From Saccharothrix espanaensis DSM 44229 (GTDB lineage Bacteria > Actinomycetota > Actinomycetes > Mycobacteriales > Pseudonocardiaceae): 64,000 nucleotides of DNA. The translations under genes were made by a program, and so were the position numbers. The stretch lies in the NCBI RefSeq assembly GCF_000328705.1, contig NC_019673.1:496001-560000 (forward strand), written 5' to 3'. Shown here piece by piece: positions 43,619-53,093 of the stretch; positions within the stretch are counted from its first letter, which is position 1; each line of letters starts with the position of its first letter. The notes under the pieces were generated by a model. That model had not been told where the DNA came from. It searched no databases and saw only the letters and a program-made list of their open reading frames with translations.

Positions 43619-44369
43619 CGCGGAAGATCGTCGGCCAGTTCTTGCCGGTGACCAGGAACTCGTCGGTGTTCGGGACGGCGGCGATGCCGTTGAGGACGTC
43701 GGTGGCCGGGACGTCCTTCGGGCGGATCGGCGCGAGGTCGACCGTCGCGGTGACGTTTCCGCTGGTCGGATCGATCCGCACGACCTGGTCGAGCTGCCAG
43801 AGGTTGGCCCACACCTGCCCGCCGACGCACTCCAGCTCGTTGATCCGCACCAAGGGGATGCCGTTGCGCTTGACGGTGACCTTGCCGGTCTCGGCGAACG
43901 TCACCGGGTCGCGGAAGGTCAGCTCCTCGGTGCCGTTGCTCATCACCAGGCGCTGGTCGTCGCGGCACAGGCCCCACCCCTCGCCCTCGTACGTGACGCG
44001 CCTCACTTCGGTCAGCGTCTCGCGGTCGCGCTGGATCGCGACGCCGTTCTGCCAGGTGATCTGCCAGATCTTGTCGCCGACGACGGTGACGCCCTCGCCG
44101 AACAGCTCGGGGTCGAGGTCCACCTGCTTGGTGACCTGGCCGTTCCCCGGGTCGATCCGCCGGATGGTGGACCGCCCCTCCAGGCCGGTGCCCTCGTAGA
44201 GGACGCCGTCGACCAGCTCCAGGCCCTGGGTGAACGCCGTCGGGTCGTGCGGGATCGTGCCCAGCACCTCGACGCCCGTTTCGGGCTTTTCGGGCTGTTC
44301 CGGTCCGCTCGGGGCACCCGTGCACGCCGCCGACAGGACCAGCACCACGACCACCAGGAGCCACCGCAC
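43599..44369 (-). CDS. Glutaminyl-peptide cyclotransferase (plant/bacterial type) lipoprotein
   Basis: A 256-residue secreted protein. GTG 44369 gives a signal RWLLVVVVLVLSAACTG with a lipobox; the frame is open for 16 codons further upstream. The five-bladed propeller motifs are IPHDPTAFTQGLEL, YEGTGLEGRS, INELECVGGQVWANLW and LNGIAAVPNTDEFLVTGKNWP. The enzyme converts N-terminal glutamine to pyroglutamate in exported peptides or proteins. Targets in bacteria are largely unknown. Confidence 0.88.
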   Translation of the reverse strand: MRWLLVVVVLVLSAACTGAPSGPEQPEKPETGVEVLGTIPHDPTAFTQGLELVDGVLYEGTGLEGRSTIRRIDPGNGQVTKQVDLDPELFGEGVTVVGDKIWQITWQNGVAIQRDRETLTEVRRVTYEGEGWGLCRDDQRLVMSNGTEELTFRDPVTFAETGKVTVKRNGIPLVRINELECVGGQVWANLWQLDQVVRIDPTSGNVTATVDLAPIRPKDVPATDVLNGIAAVPNTDEFLVTGKNWPTIFRVKLRTG

Positions 44370-44426
44370 GTCCGAAAGGGTGGCACGTGTGCACAGGGCG
44401 GTGCAGACGTGCGGCACAATTCACCT

Positions 44427-45215
44427 GTGACCGCCACGCCGACCCAGCAGCCCGAACCAGTGCTCGCCGACCCGGTGCTCCTCGACTCCGGGGCGGTCGG
44501 GCTAGCCCGTGCCGCCGCGCAGGAGGAAGCCGGGGAAGAACCCGTCGGCGACCACGTCGGCGTGCTCGCCGAGGACGACGCGTCGGTCACCCACCTGTTC
44601 GAGGCCGAACGCGCGGGCTACCGGGGCTGGTCGTGGGCGGTGACCGTGGCCCACGCCGGCGGTGGCACGCCCGTGTCGGTGTCCGAGGTGGTGCTGCTGC
44701 CCGGCAACGACGCGCTGGTCGCGCCCGACTGGGTGCCGTGGCACGAGCGCGTGCGCGCCGGCGACCTCGGGGTCGGCGACCTGCTGCCGCCGCGCGAGGA
44801 CGACCCGCGGCTGGTCCCCGGCTACGTCGAGTCCGAGGACCCGGCGGTCGAGGAGGTCGCGCTGGAGGTCGGGCTCGGCCGGGTCCGGGTGCTGTCCCGC
44901 GAAGGCGTGCTGGACGCCGCGTCGCGCTGGCACGGCGGCGACTTCGGCCCGCGCAGCGACATGGCCCGCAGCGCGCCCGCCCGGTGCGGCACGTGCGGCT
45001 TCTACGTGCGGGTCGCGGGGTCGCTGGGCGCGGGCTTCGGCGTGTGCGCGAACGAGCTGACGCCGGCCGACGGCCACGTCGTGCACGTCGAGTACGGCTG
45101 TGGCGCGCACTCCGAGGTCGAGGTGGAGAACATCCCGGCCGTGCCGGTGGCCGACCTGGTCTACGACGACGCCGTGCTGGACGTCGAGGCGAACGCGCCG
45201 GAATCGTCTAGGTGA
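44427..45215 (+). CDS. DUF3027 protein
   Basis: A 262-residue protein starting at GTG 44427. The C-terminal part has a possible zinc site, CGTCGFYVRV then GVCANE and GCGAHSE, giving a CxxC...C...C set. The central region is acidic and includes YRGWSWAVTVAHA, typical of DUF3027. The family (Rv0877-like) is conserved in actinobacteria, with unknown function. It overlaps the next gene by four bases (GTGA), so the two are translationally coupled. Confidence 0.85.
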   Translation: MTATPTQQPEPVLADPVLLDSGAVGLARAAAQEEAGEEPVGDHVGVLAEDDASVTHLFEAERAGYRGWSWAVTVAHAGGGTPVSVSEVVLLPGNDALVAPDWVPWHERVRAGDLGVGDLLPPREDDPRLVPGYVESEDPAVEEVALEVGLGRVRVLSREGVLDAASRWHGGDFGPRSDMARSAPARCGTCGFYVRVAGSLGAGFGVCANELTPADGHVVHVEYGCGAHSEVEVENIPAVPVADLVYDDAVLDVEANAPESSR

Positions 45216-48040
45216 GCCGGGACCCGTTCGGCACCGAGGCGCTGCGCGACTCGGTGCTCGCCGCGTGGCGCGGTTCGCCCACCAGGTTCCGCGAGGACGC
45301 CAACGCCGAGGAGGACCTGCGGCTGGGCGGCTACCGCGACCGGCTGCTGGTGGAGCTGGCGCAGAACGCCTCCGACGCGGCCGGCGGCAGCCCGGGTGTG
45401 CTGCGACTGTCCGTTGTGGACGGTGAGCTGCGGGCGGCGAACACCGGTGCGCCGCTGACCGCGGCCGGGGTGGCGGCGCTGGCGTCGCTGCGCGCGTCGG
45501 CCAAGTCCGCGGACACCGTCGGGCAGTTCGGCGTCGGGTTCGCGGCCGTGCTCGCGGTGACCGACGCCCCCAGGGTCGTGTCGACCTCCGGCGGCGTGCT
45601 GTTCTCGGCGGCCCGCACCCGGCAGGCGGTGCCCGAACTGGCGTCCGCGCGCGGTGGCGACGTGCCCGTGCTGCGGATGGTGTGGCCGACCGACGAGGCC
45701 GACCTGCCGCCGGGCTTCGACACCGAGGTCCGGCTGCCGCTCAAGGTCGACGGCTCCGCCCTGCTCGCCGAGTTCGCCCGGCAGGTCCCCGACCTGCTGC
45801 TGGCGCTGCCCGGCCTGCGCCGGGTCGAGGTCGGGTCCGACGTGTGGGAACGCGCCGAGGACGACGGGGTCGTGGTGCTCACCGGCCCCTCCGGCTCGGC
45901 CCGATGGCGGGTGCTGCGGGTGGCCGGCGAGCTGCCGCCGTCGCTGGTGCAGGGCGTCGAGGCGCGGCCGCAGTGGCACGTGTGCTGGGCGTGGCCGATG
46001 GACGAGCCGCTGACCGGCGACGTCCTGCACGCGCCGACGCCGACCGACGAGAAGATGTCGTTGCCCGCGCGGCTGATCGCCACGCTGCCGGTGGAACCGT
46101 CCCGGCGGCGGGTGCTGGTGGGCCCGGCCGCGTCGTTCGTGCTGGACCGGGCCGCCGCCGCGTACCCGGACCTGGTGACCGCGCTGCCGGCCGTCGAGCG
46201 GACCGCGCTGGTGCCGCTGCCCGGCTTCCCGCTGTCCGAAGTGGACGGACTGCTGCGCGACGGCGTGCTGGCCGCGCTGCGCAAGGCGTCCTGGCTGCCG
46301 CTGGCCAGCGGCGAGTGGACCGCGCCCGCGTCGGCCAAGGTGCTCGACGCGCCGTCGGAGGAGCTGGTCGAGCTGCTGGAGGACGTCGTCCCCGGCCTGC
46401 TCGACGCCGAGCTGACGCTGCCCGCGCACGCGAAGGCGCTGGCCGCGCTCGAAGTGCCCCGGATGTCGGTGGGCGAGGTGGTCGAGGCGCTGGCCGGTGT
46501 CGGCGGCGACCCGGACTGGTGGCGGCAGGTCTACCAGGCGCTGTCCCCGCTGGCCGACGTCGACTCCACCGCGCGCGAGGAGATGGCCGCGCTGCCCGTG
46601 CCGCTGGCCGACGGGCGGCTGGTCAGCTCGCCGCGCGGCGTGCTGGTGCTGTCCTCGGACACGCCGCCGGACCTGTCCGGGCTGCGGATCGCGCACCCGG
46701 ACGCCGCGCACCCGTTGCTGCTGCGGCTGGGCGCGACCGAGGCCGGCCCGGCCGAACTGCTCGACTCCGACGCCGTGCGCGAGTCCGTGCACCGCAGCCT
46801 CGACGACCCCGCGATGGACGGCCCCGAGCTGGTCCGGACGGTGCTGTCGCTGGTCGCGCGGGCCGGTGGCCGGCCGTGGCTGGGGGAGCTGGCGCTGCCC
46901 GACGAGTCCGGCGAGTGGCGGCGCGCCGACGAGCTGGCGTTCCCGGACTCGGCGCTGCTGTCGGTGCTGGAGGAGGACGCGCCGATCGGCACGCTCTCGG
47001 CGGAGCTGGCCGCCGCGTGGCCGCGCGAGGTGCTGGCCGGCGTGGGCGTGCTCGACGGGTTCACCGTGGTCGAGGACGACGCGCCGACCGAGCCCGACCA
47101 CGACCTCGCCGACGAGGGCTACTGGTGGGACGGGGCGGACGAGCCGCCGACCCGGGTGCGCGGCATCCGCGACCTCGACCTGGTGGCGCGTGACAAGTGG
47201 CCGCAGGCGCTGGGCCTGATGGCCGGCGACCCGGTGACGTGGCGCGCGGTGACCGAGCCGGACGGCTACACGGGCTGGTGGCTGGCCCGCTACGCGACCT
47301 TCGACGGCGTGCCGCTGGGGTCGTGGCGGCTGGCCGACGCCGAGGGCCTGGACGGGCTGTACGACGTGGTGCCGGACGTCGGCCTGCCGGCGCACGTGCT
47401 GGCGGCGGCCGGGGTGCGGACGTCGCTGGAGGTCGTGGACGAGGACGACGTCAACGACCTGTTGGCGCGGTTGGGCGACCCGGAGCGCAAGCTCGCGGAC
47501 GCGCTGGTGCTGCGGGTGCACGCGGCGCTCGCGGAGGTCGCCGACTCGGTGGGCGTCGAGCCGCCGGACCGGGTGCGGGTGCTGACCGGCGAGGCGGTGC
47601 CGGCCGACGACGTCGTGGTGCTGGACCTGCCGTGGCTGCTCGGCGTGCTGCCCGGCAACCAGGTGCTGGCCGCCGAGGGCTCGGCGGAGGTGCTGGCCGA
47701 ACTGCTGGCGCTGCCGCTGGCGTCGGAGGAGATCACCGGCGAGGTCGACGGCGACGGCGACGAGGTGGTCTGGTCGGAACTGGGCGCGGTGCGCCTGGCC
47801 TGCGACCTGCTGGGCGTCGACCTGCCCACGACGCCGGTGGTCGTGCACGACGACCTGGTGGTGGAGTTCGAGGGCGAGCGCCACGAGGTGTCGTGGTGGG
47901 TGGCGGGCGAGGTCCCCCACGCGACCGACACCCCGGAAGGGCTGGCCCGAGCCCTGGCGTGGTCGACCAACCGCTGGCCCGACCGCCACACCTTCGCCGC
48001 CCTGATCACCGACCCGACCCCGACCGTCCTGCTCGGCTGA
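45212..48040 (+). CDS. Sacsin-like GHKL-ATPase domain protein
   Basis: A 942-residue protein starting at a GTG in the DUF3027 stop. The N-terminal about 200 residues form a GHKL (Hsp90/MutL-like) ATPase resembling the sacsin N-terminal domain. The N-box is [15 protein letters not shown] and the G-box is [16 protein letters not shown]. The remaining 700 residues are Leu/Ala/Asp-rich and show no recognisable nuclease or peptidase domain. It may be an Hsp90-like chaperone acting with the DUF3027 protein. Some related GHKL proteins belong to defence loci, but nothing else here supports that. Confidence 0.82.
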   Translation: MSRDPFGTEALRDSVLAAWRGSPTRFREDANAEEDLRLGGYRDRLLVELAQNASDAAGGSPGVLRLSVVDGELRAANTGAPLTAAGVAALASLRASAKSADTVGQFGVGFAAVLAVTDAPRVVSTSGGVLFSAARTRQAVPELASARGGDVPVLRMVWPTDEADLPPGFDTEVRLPLKVDGSALLAEFARQVPDLLLALPGLRRVEVGSDVWERAEDDGVVVLTGPSGSARWRVLRVAGELPPSLVQGVEARPQWHVCWAWPMDEPLTGDVLHAPTPTDEKMSLPARLIATLPVEPSRRRVLVGPAASFVLDRAAAAYPDLVTALPAVERTALVPLPGFPLSEVDGLLRDGVLAALRKASWLPLASGEWTAPASAKVLDAPSEELVELLEDVVPGLLDAELTLPAHAKALAALEVPRMSVGEVVEALAGVGGDPDWWRQVYQALSPLADVDSTAREEMAALPVPLADGRLVSSPRGVLVLSSDTPPDLSGLRIAHPDAAHPLLLRLGATEAGPAELLDSDAVRESVHRSLDDPAMDGPELVRTVLSLVARAGGRPWLGELALPDESGEWRRADELAFPDSALLSVLEEDAPIGTLSAELAAAWPREVLAGVGVLDGFTVVEDDAPTEPDHDLADEGYWWDGADEPPTRVRGIRDLDLVARDKWPQALGLMAGDPVTWRAVTEPDGYTGWWLARYATFDGVPLGSWRLADAEGLDGLYDVVPDVGLPAHVLAAAGVRTSLEVVDEDDVNDLLARLGDPERKLADALVLRVHAALAEVADSVGVEPPDRVRVLTGEAVPADDVVVLDLPWLLGVLPGNQVLAAEGSAEVLAELLALPLASEEITGEVDGDGDEVVWSELGAVRLACDLLGVDLPTTPVVVHDDLVVEFEGERHEVSWWVAGEVPHATDTPEGLARALAWSTNRWPDRHTFAALITDPTPTVLLG

Positions 48041-48114
48041 CAACCGCGACGCCCCCTGCTTTCGTTCAACCGGCGAGGTACGCCACTGTGGTCGGTTCGC
48101 CCTAGGATCGCGCC

Positions 48115-48579
48115 ATGACGGACGTCCCGCCCGAGGTGTCGCGGACCAGTCGGCGGACGGCCGGGTTCGGGAAGGTCATCGGGGTGGTGTCGGCCCTCGG
48201 GACGGCTGCCGTGGTGGTGTTCGGGGTCGTGGAGGCCGAGTCCTGGTGGCTTTCGGTGGTCATCGGCGTGTGCGGGGTGTTCGCGGTGCTCGTCGTGCTC
48301 GGGATGGTCGCCGCCGTCGGTCGGGATGCCGAGCAGACTGCCGCGCTCGACGCTGTCGGGACGCGGGTCCGGGCCGAGGTCGTCCGGGCCGAACGGGTCG
48401 AGACCGCTGATGACGTCGTGTACGAGATCGGGTTACGGATCCCGCTGCCCGACGGGACCGCGTTCGACGTCGAACACCGGTGTGGCCACCACACCTGCGC
48501 CGCCGCCACGCGGGAGGCCGCGACCAGCCGTCCCGTCGTCGTGGACCCGACCACCCGCGCGTGGGCCGTCGTGCACTGA
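48115..48579 (+). CDS. Membrane protein with two helices and a soluble C-terminal domain
   Basis: A 154-residue protein starting at ATG 48115. Two adjacent helices (about 20-41 and 45-68) are followed by an 85-residue soluble domain (RVRAEVVRAERVETADDVVYEIGLRI) like DUF3592-type modules. It contains CGHHTC, a possible metal or disulfide motif. Function unknown. It converges on the DUF2530 gene with 3 bp between stops. Confidence 0.75.
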   Translation: MTDVPPEVSRTSRRTAGFGKVIGVVSALGTAAVVVFGVVEAESWWLSVVIGVCGVFAVLVVLGMVAAVGRDAEQTAALDAVGTRVRAEVVRAERVETADDVVYEIGLRIPLPDGTAFDVEHRCGHHTCAAATREAATSRPVVVDPTTRAWAVVH

Positions 48580-48582
48580 CGG

Positions 48583-48846
48583 CTAGTCGACCAGGCCTTG
48601 CTGAGCCGTGCGCGAACCCCTTCGGGCCGCTGATCGTTGCCACCGGAAGATGCCGTAGCCGATCACCCCGAGCGCGGCACCCGACAGACACGTCCACAGC
48701 AGGGTGGTCTGCTCCCGGAAGAACACCAGCACGACCACGAACGCGAGCAGCCACAGGGCGGTGCCGCCCGCGATCGCCGGCACCGGGTCCGCCAGGCGCG
48801 CCGGCAGCGGCGGCGGGGCGGGCGGCGATTGGGTCTGTTCGGCCAC
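48583..48846 (-). CDS. DUF2530 two-helix membrane protein
   Basis: An 87-residue protein. GTG 48846 gives AEQTQSPPAPPPLPARLADP, two membrane helices (about 24-43 and 49-66) and a basic tail. The much longer frame reading back to 50292 is the shadow of the permease gene. The family is conserved in actinobacteria at this location (Rv0879c-like). Function unknown. Confidence 0.82.
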   Translation of the reverse strand: MAEQTQSPPAPPPLPARLADPVPAIAGGTALWLLAFVVVLVFFREQTTLLWTCLSGAALGVIGYGIFRWQRSAARRGSRTAQQGLVD

Positions 48847-48924
48847 GTCCGGCAGGCTACCTGCCGGAAACCCGGGTGCGGCACGCTCGCCCCGGTGACA
48901 CACCCACGGAAAGGGGAGCGCGGC

Positions 48925-50370
48925 ATGGCCATCGGGCTCGACGGCTTCTTCAAGATCTCCGAACGCGGCTCCACGGTCGGGCGGGAGGTCCGCGGCGGCG
49001 TGGTCACGTTCGTGACCATGGCCTACATCGTGGTGCTGAACCCGCTGATCCTGGGCAGTTTCGCGGCGGACGACCCGTCGGCCAAGAAGGACGTGCTCGG
49101 CGCGATCCTGCCCGTCTCCCAGGTCGCCGCGGTCACCGCGCTGTGCGCGGGCGTGATGACCATCCTGTTCGGACTCGTCGCCAACTACCCGTTCGCGCTG
49201 GCCACCGGCCTGGGCATCAACTCGTTCGTGGCCGTCTCGATCGTGCCGAAGATGACCTGGCCGGAAGCCATGGGCCTGGTGGTGGTGAACGGGCTGGTCG
49301 TCCTGCTGCTCGTGGTCACGGGCGTGCGCACGGCGGTGTTCAACGCCGTGCCGCAGGAGCTCAAGGCGGCGATCGCGGTCGGCATCGGGTTGTTCATCTG
49401 CTTCATCGGGCTGGTCGACGCCGGGTTCGTGCGGCGGGTCCCGGACGCCGCGGGCACGACCGTCCCGGTCGGACTGGGCATCAACGGGTCCATCGCGTCC
49501 TGGCCGACGCTGGTGTTCGTGGTCGGGCTGGTGGTCACCGGGATCCTGGTGGCGCGCAAGGTGAAGGGCGCGATCCTGATCGGTGTGCTGGGCGCCACCG
49601 CGCTGTCGATCGCGATCGAGGCCCTGGTGCACGCCGGTCCGTCCAAGGGTGTGGACCCGCAGGGCTGGAACCTCGGCTACCCGGCCCTGCCGGAGCAGGT
49701 GCTCGGCCTGCCGGACCTGTCGCTGCTGGGCGAGGTGTCGTTCGGCGCGTGGAGCCGGGTGCCCGCGCTGACCGCCGCGCTGGTGGTGTTCACGCTGGTG
49801 CTCACGGACTTCTTCGACACCGTCGGCACGATGACCGGCCTCGGCAAGGAAGCGGGCCTGATCGGCGAGGACGGGCAGCTGCCGGGCGTGAGCAAGGCGC
49901 TGTTCGTGGACGGCGTGGGCGCGGTCGCGGGCGGTGCCTCCTCGTCGTCGTCCAGCACCGTCTACGTCGAGTCGGCGGCGGGCATCGCGGAGGGCGCGCG
50001 GACCGGGCTGGCCAACGTCGTGACCGGCCTGCTGTTCCTGGTCGCGATGTTCCTGACCCCGCTGTACTCGATCGTCCCGGTCGAGGCCGCGGCCCCGGCG
50101 CTGGTGATCGTGGGCGCGCTGATGATCGCGCAGATCAGGGAGATCGACTTCGGCGACTTCTCGGTGGCGCTGCCCGCGTTCCTGACGATCGTGGTCATGC
50201 CGTTCACCTACTCGATCGCGAACGGGATCGGCGCCGGTTTCGTCAGCTACGTGCTGCTGAGGGCCATGACCGGCCGGGCCCGCAGCGTGCACCCGTTGAT
50301 GTGGGTGGTGTCCGCGGCGTTCGTCGTCTACTTCGCCGTCGGACCCATCCAGGCAGCTCTGGGCAACTGA
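48925..50370 (+). CDS. NCS2/AzgA-type purine permease
   Basis: A 481-residue permease starting at ATG 48925 with GGGGAG upstream. The family signature opens FFKISERGSTVGREVRGG, followed by TFVTMAYIVVLNPLIL, the helix-8-like LTDFFDTVGTMTGL and the SSSSTVYVESAAGIAEG segment. AzgA-family members import hypoxanthine, guanine or adenine with protons. About 12-14 helices are evident. No purine riboswitch was seen in the short upstream gap. Confidence 0.92.
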   Translation: MAIGLDGFFKISERGSTVGREVRGGVVTFVTMAYIVVLNPLILGSFAADDPSAKKDVLGAILPVSQVAAVTALCAGVMTILFGLVANYPFALATGLGINSFVAVSIVPKMTWPEAMGLVVVNGLVVLLLVVTGVRTAVFNAVPQELKAAIAVGIGLFICFIGLVDAGFVRRVPDAAGTTVPVGLGINGSIASWPTLVFVVGLVVTGILVARKVKGAILIGVLGATALSIAIEALVHAGPSKGVDPQGWNLGYPALPEQVLGLPDLSLLGEVSFGAWSRVPALTAALVVFTLVLTDFFDTVGTMTGLGKEAGLIGEDGQLPGVSKALFVDGVGAVAGGASSSSSSTVYVESAAGIAEGARTGLANVVTGLLFLVAMFLTPLYSIVPVEAAAPALVIVGALMIAQIREIDFGDFSVALPAFLTIVVMPFTYSIANGIGAGFVSYVLLRAMTGRARSVHPLMWVVSAAFVVYFAVGPIQAALGN

Positions 50371-50420
50371 ATGGGAAAGTTCACACGATGGGTGCAGAGA
50401 TCGTGAGGTATGCTAACTAC

Positions 50421-50852
50421 GTGGCGGAAGTCGACGTGGAGGCAGGGCTGGCGAGCCGGTTGCGGTTGGCCGTGGTCCGGCTCACCCGTCGCCTGCGCGC
50501 CCAGCGGGTCAACTCCACGATCTCGCTCACCCAGGTGTCCGCGCTGTCCACGTTGCACAAGTGCGGACCGCTGACACCGGGCGAGCTGGCCGCGAAGGAA
50601 GGCGTCCAGCCCCCGTCGATGACGCGGGTGATAGCGGCGCTGGAGGAGTTCGGCTTCGCCACCCGGCGACCGCACCCCACCGACGGCCGGCAGGCCATCG
50701 TGGAGCTGAGCGAGTCGGGCAACAGCTACATCAACGAAGAGGTGTCGGCGCGCGAGGCGTGGCTGGACAAGCGCCTGGCCGAGCTGACACCGGAGGAACG
50801 GGGCGTGCTGTCGCGCGCCGCCGGGATAATCGACAGGATGGCGGGGCAGTAA
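50421..50852 (+). CDS. MarR-family regulator, partner of the downstream MFS gene
   Basis: A 143-residue MarR protein. GTG 50421 matches the start of mycobacterial homologues (Rv0880-like); ATG 50388 would add 11 residues. The HTH is LTPGELAAKEGVQPPSMTRVIAALEEFGFATRRPHPTDGRQ. It corresponds to a conserved regulator beside SpoU genes in mycobacteria. Three bp separate it from the MFS gene, suggesting the pair forms a drug-responsive efflux operon. Confidence 0.9.
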   Translation: MAEVDVEAGLASRLRLAVVRLTRRLRAQRVNSTISLTQVSALSTLHKCGPLTPGELAAKEGVQPPSMTRVIAALEEFGFATRRPHPTDGRQAIVELSESGNSYINEEVSAREAWLDKRLAELTPEERGVLSRAAGIIDRMAGQ

Positions 50853-50855
50853 CGA

Positions 50856-52181
50856 GTGCCGGCGTACGCGGGTGGTGCGGAGACCGATCGGACCGATCGC
50901 GGCAAAGCCCTACCCCCGCCGGCCAAGCGGCGAATGTTCGGTTCGCTGCACGTGCGCAACTACCGCCTCTACGTCTCCGGCCAGGTCGTCTCCCTGGTCG
51001 GCCTGTGGATGCAGCGGGTCGCGCAGGACTGGCTGGTCCTGGAGCTGTCCGACGGCTCCCCGGTGGCCCTGGGCATAGCCGCCGCCCTCCAGTTCGCCCC
51101 GACGCTGTTCCTGTCCCTGTGGGCCGGTGTCCTGGCCGACCGCCTCGACAAGCGCAAACTCCTGCTGGTCCTGGAAACCGGTCTCGGCCTCTGCGCCCTC
51201 GCACTCGGCCTCTTGGACGTCACCGGCGTGGCCGAACTCTGGCACGTCTACCTCCTGTGCCTGCTGCTCGGCGCGGTGTCGGCGGTGGAGACCCCGGTGC
51301 GCCAGTCGTTCGTGGTCGAGATGGTCGGCCGTGACCAGCTCACCAACGCCGTCGCGCTGAACTCGATGACGTTCAACCTGGCCCGGATGGTCGGCCCCGC
51401 CGTGGCGGGCGGCCTGATCATCTTCGTCGGCACCGGCTGGGTCTTCCTGATCAACGCCGTCAGCTTCCTCGGCGTGATCGTCGGCCTGTTCCTGATGCGC
51501 CCCGCCGACCTGCACCGCAGCGAACCGGTGCCCCGCGAGAAGGGCCAGCTCCGCGAGGGCCTGCGCTACGTCCGAGGCCGCCCCGACCTGGTCATCCTGC
51601 TCTTCCTGGTGTTCTTCATCAGCACGTTCGGCCTGAACTTCTACGTGACCCTGGCCGTGATCGCCCGCAACACCTTCGGCGGCGACGCGGACGCCTACGG
51701 CCTGCTGTCCACCATGCTCGCGGTCGGCACGCTGGCCGGCGCGACCCTGGCGGCCCGCCGCAGCGCCAAGGGCAAGCCCCGCCTGCGCCTGCTCATCCTG
51801 GGCGCGCTGGCGTTCGGCGTCCTGGAGATAGCAGCGGGCCTGATGCCCTCGCTGCTCCTGACCGGAGTGGTCCTGATCCCGGTGGGCATCGCCATGATGA
51901 CCTTCACGACCACCGCCAACGCCACCGTGCAACTGGCCGTGACCCCGGCCATGAGGGGCCGCGTCATGGGCCTCTACATGCTGGTGTTCCTCGGCGGGAA
52001 CCCGGTCGGCGGCCCCGTGATGGGCTGGCTGGCAGAACACTTCACCGCCCGAGCCCCCCTGGTCGCGGGCGGGATCGTCTCCATCCTCGCGGCCCTGGTC
52101 GGCGGCCTGGTCCTGGCCAGACGAGGCGGCCTCACCCTCCCCACCCACCGCCTGGGCCTGCGCCGCAGGTCCAGGGTCTGA
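50856..52181 (+). CDS. MFS exporter (EntS/MFS_3-like)
   Basis: A 441-residue transporter starting at a GTG 3 bp after the MarR stop. About 12 helices are present. Motif-A-like sequence is WAGVLADRLDKRKLL, and LLLGAVSAVETPVRQSFVVEMV is characteristic of MFS_3 exporters such as EntS-like siderophore or drug pumps. Co-transcription with MarR suggests efflux induced by a small molecule. An IdeR-like iron box lies just downstream of, not upstream of, this gene. Confidence 0.88.
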   Translation: MPAYAGGAETDRTDRGKALPPPAKRRMFGSLHVRNYRLYVSGQVVSLVGLWMQRVAQDWLVLELSDGSPVALGIAAALQFAPTLFLSLWAGVLADRLDKRKLLLVLETGLGLCALALGLLDVTGVAELWHVYLLCLLLGAVSAVETPVRQSFVVEMVGRDQLTNAVALNSMTFNLARMVGPAVAGGLIIFVGTGWVFLINAVSFLGVIVGLFLMRPADLHRSEPVPREKGQLREGLRYVRGRPDLVILLFLVFFISTFGLNFYVTLAVIARNTFGGDADAYGLLSTMLAVGTLAGATLAARRSAKGKPRLRLLILGALAFGVLEIAAGLMPSLLLTGVVLIPVGIAMMTFTTTANATVQLAVTPAMRGRVMGLYMLVFLGGNPVGGPVMGWLAEHFTARAPLVAGGIVSILAALVGGLVLARRGGLTLPTHRLGLRRRSRV

Positions 52182-52229
52182 CAACCCACCGGTGCCACAA
52201 GGCCCGGTACGTCGGACTTCCCATCGAAG

Positions 52230-52248
52230 CGAAGTTAGGCTAACCTAA
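52230..52248. promoter_or_regulatory. IdeR/DtxR-like iron box with no gene promoter beside it
   Basis: The 19 bp ending TTAGGCTAACCTAA match the mycobacterial IdeR consensus TTAGGTTAGGCTAACCTAA at 16 of 19 positions. The box is between the 3' ends of the MFS and superoxide dismutase genes, so neither gene's promoter contains it. On the plus strand the nearest downstream structure is the hairpin at 52292. A short iron-regulated transcript is therefore possible. Confidence 0.75.
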
Positions 52249-52291
52249 GTCTCGTCGCTTCGTGGTGGGAGCGGCAGTCAGTTCGGGAACA

Positions 52292-52339
52292 GACGAGGCC
52301 CCGCCTCCCGGTCGTACCGCCGGGGAGCGGGGCCTCGTC
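52292..52339. terminator. Strong GC-rich terminator hairpin
   Basis: GACGAGGCCCCGC (52292-52304) pairs perfectly with GCGGGGCCTCGTC (52327-52339), and the inner CTCCCGG/CCGGGGA extends the stem. It could end a plus-strand transcript starting at the iron box or act as a distal terminator for the superoxide dismutase gene. Confidence 0.8.
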
Positions 52340-52385
52340 GTGTCAGCGGTGAGGGCTTGTCGGAGCATCCACCGCCGAGCCAGGA

Positions 52386-52406
52386 GAACGGACGACAGGT
52401 CCGTTC
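52386..52406. terminator. Hairpin just after the superoxide dismutase gene
   Basis: GAACGGAC (52386-52393) and GTCCGTTC (52399-52406) form a perfect 8-bp stem, 10 bp beyond the sod stop on the minus strand. This may be the proximal terminator of that gene. Confidence 0.6.
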
Positions 52407-52415
52407 AGCAGCGGC

Positions 52416-53045
52416 TCACTGGGCGGGGAGCAGGAGCCCGTTCTGCCCGGCCCGCGCCGCCTCGAAGCGCGCGTTCACGTCGTCCCAGTTCACGACGTTC
52501 CACAGGGCGGAGATGTAGTCCGCCTTGAGGTTGCGGTACTGGAGGTAGTACGCGTGCTCCCAGATGTCGAACACCAGCAGCGGCGTCGTCGCGATCGACA
52601 GGTTCGAGTGGTGGTCCTTCAGCTGCTGGGTGATCAGCCGCTGACCGACCGGCTCCCACGCGAGGATGCCCCACCCGGAGCCCTGGATGGTCGACGCGGC
52701 GGCACCGAGCTGCGCGCGCAGCTTGTCGAACGAGCCGAAGTGCTCGTCCACGGCGGCCGCGAGCTCGCCGACCGGCTTGTCGCCGCCGTTGGGCGACAGG
52801 TTCTTCCACCACACCTGGTGCAGCGCGTGGCCGGCCAGGTGGAACGCCAGCGTCGTCTCCAGGCCCACGATGGAGCCGAAGGAGTCCTTGTCACGCGCCT
52901 CGGCGATCTGGTCGATCGTGTCGTTCGCGCCCTTGACGTAGGCGGCGTGGTGCTTGCTGTGGTGCAGCTCGTTGATCTCGCCGATGATCGCGGGTTCGAG
53001 GGCGGCGTAGTCGTAGTCGAGATCCGGGAGCACGTACTGGGCCAT
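52416..53045 (-). CDS. sodA: Superoxide dismutase, Fe/Mn type
   Basis: A 209-residue enzyme starting at ATG 53045 with GGGGAT upstream. Conserved metal-ligand regions are [31 protein letters not shown] and [16 protein letters not shown]. The [11 protein letters not shown] segment is also typical. It dismutates superoxide in the cytoplasm. Fe versus Mn preference cannot be told from sequence alone. The promoter region contains a Nur-like box, pointing to nickel-dependent repression as known for Streptomyces sodF. Confidence 0.93.
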   Translation of the reverse strand: MAQYVLPDLDYDYAALEPAIIGEINELHHSKHHAAYVKGANDTIDQIAEARDKDSFGSIVGLETTLAFHLAGHALHQVWWKNLSPNGGDKPVGELAAAVDEHFGSFDKLRAQLGAAASTIQGSGWGILAWEPVGQRLITQQLKDHHSNLSIATTPLLVFDIWEHAYYLQYRNLKADYISALWNVVNWDDVNARFEAARAGQNGLLLPAQ

Positions 53046-53075
53046 GACAATCCCCTCGTTGCAACTCTCTAGTAC

Positions 53076-53092
53076 CTGCAATCTACTTGCAA
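53076..53092. promoter_or_regulatory. Nur-like operator between sodA and the ABC-F gene
   Basis: CTGCAA-TCTAC-TTGCAA fits the Nur consensus tTGCaa-N5-ttGCAA. A further palindromic GTTGCAAC lies at 53058-53065. The site is 31-47 bp upstream of the sodA start and overlaps a possible -10 (TAGATT on the minus strand). Nur is the nickel-responsive Fur-family repressor of Fe-SOD genes in Streptomyces. Confidence 0.65.
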
Positions 53093-53093
53093 C

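Noticed and set aside
52262..52528. Plus-strand 88-residue frame downstream of the iron box
   Set aside because: It reads through the terminator hairpin and antisense to the sod gene, with an Arg/Ser-rich composition typical of a shadow frame.
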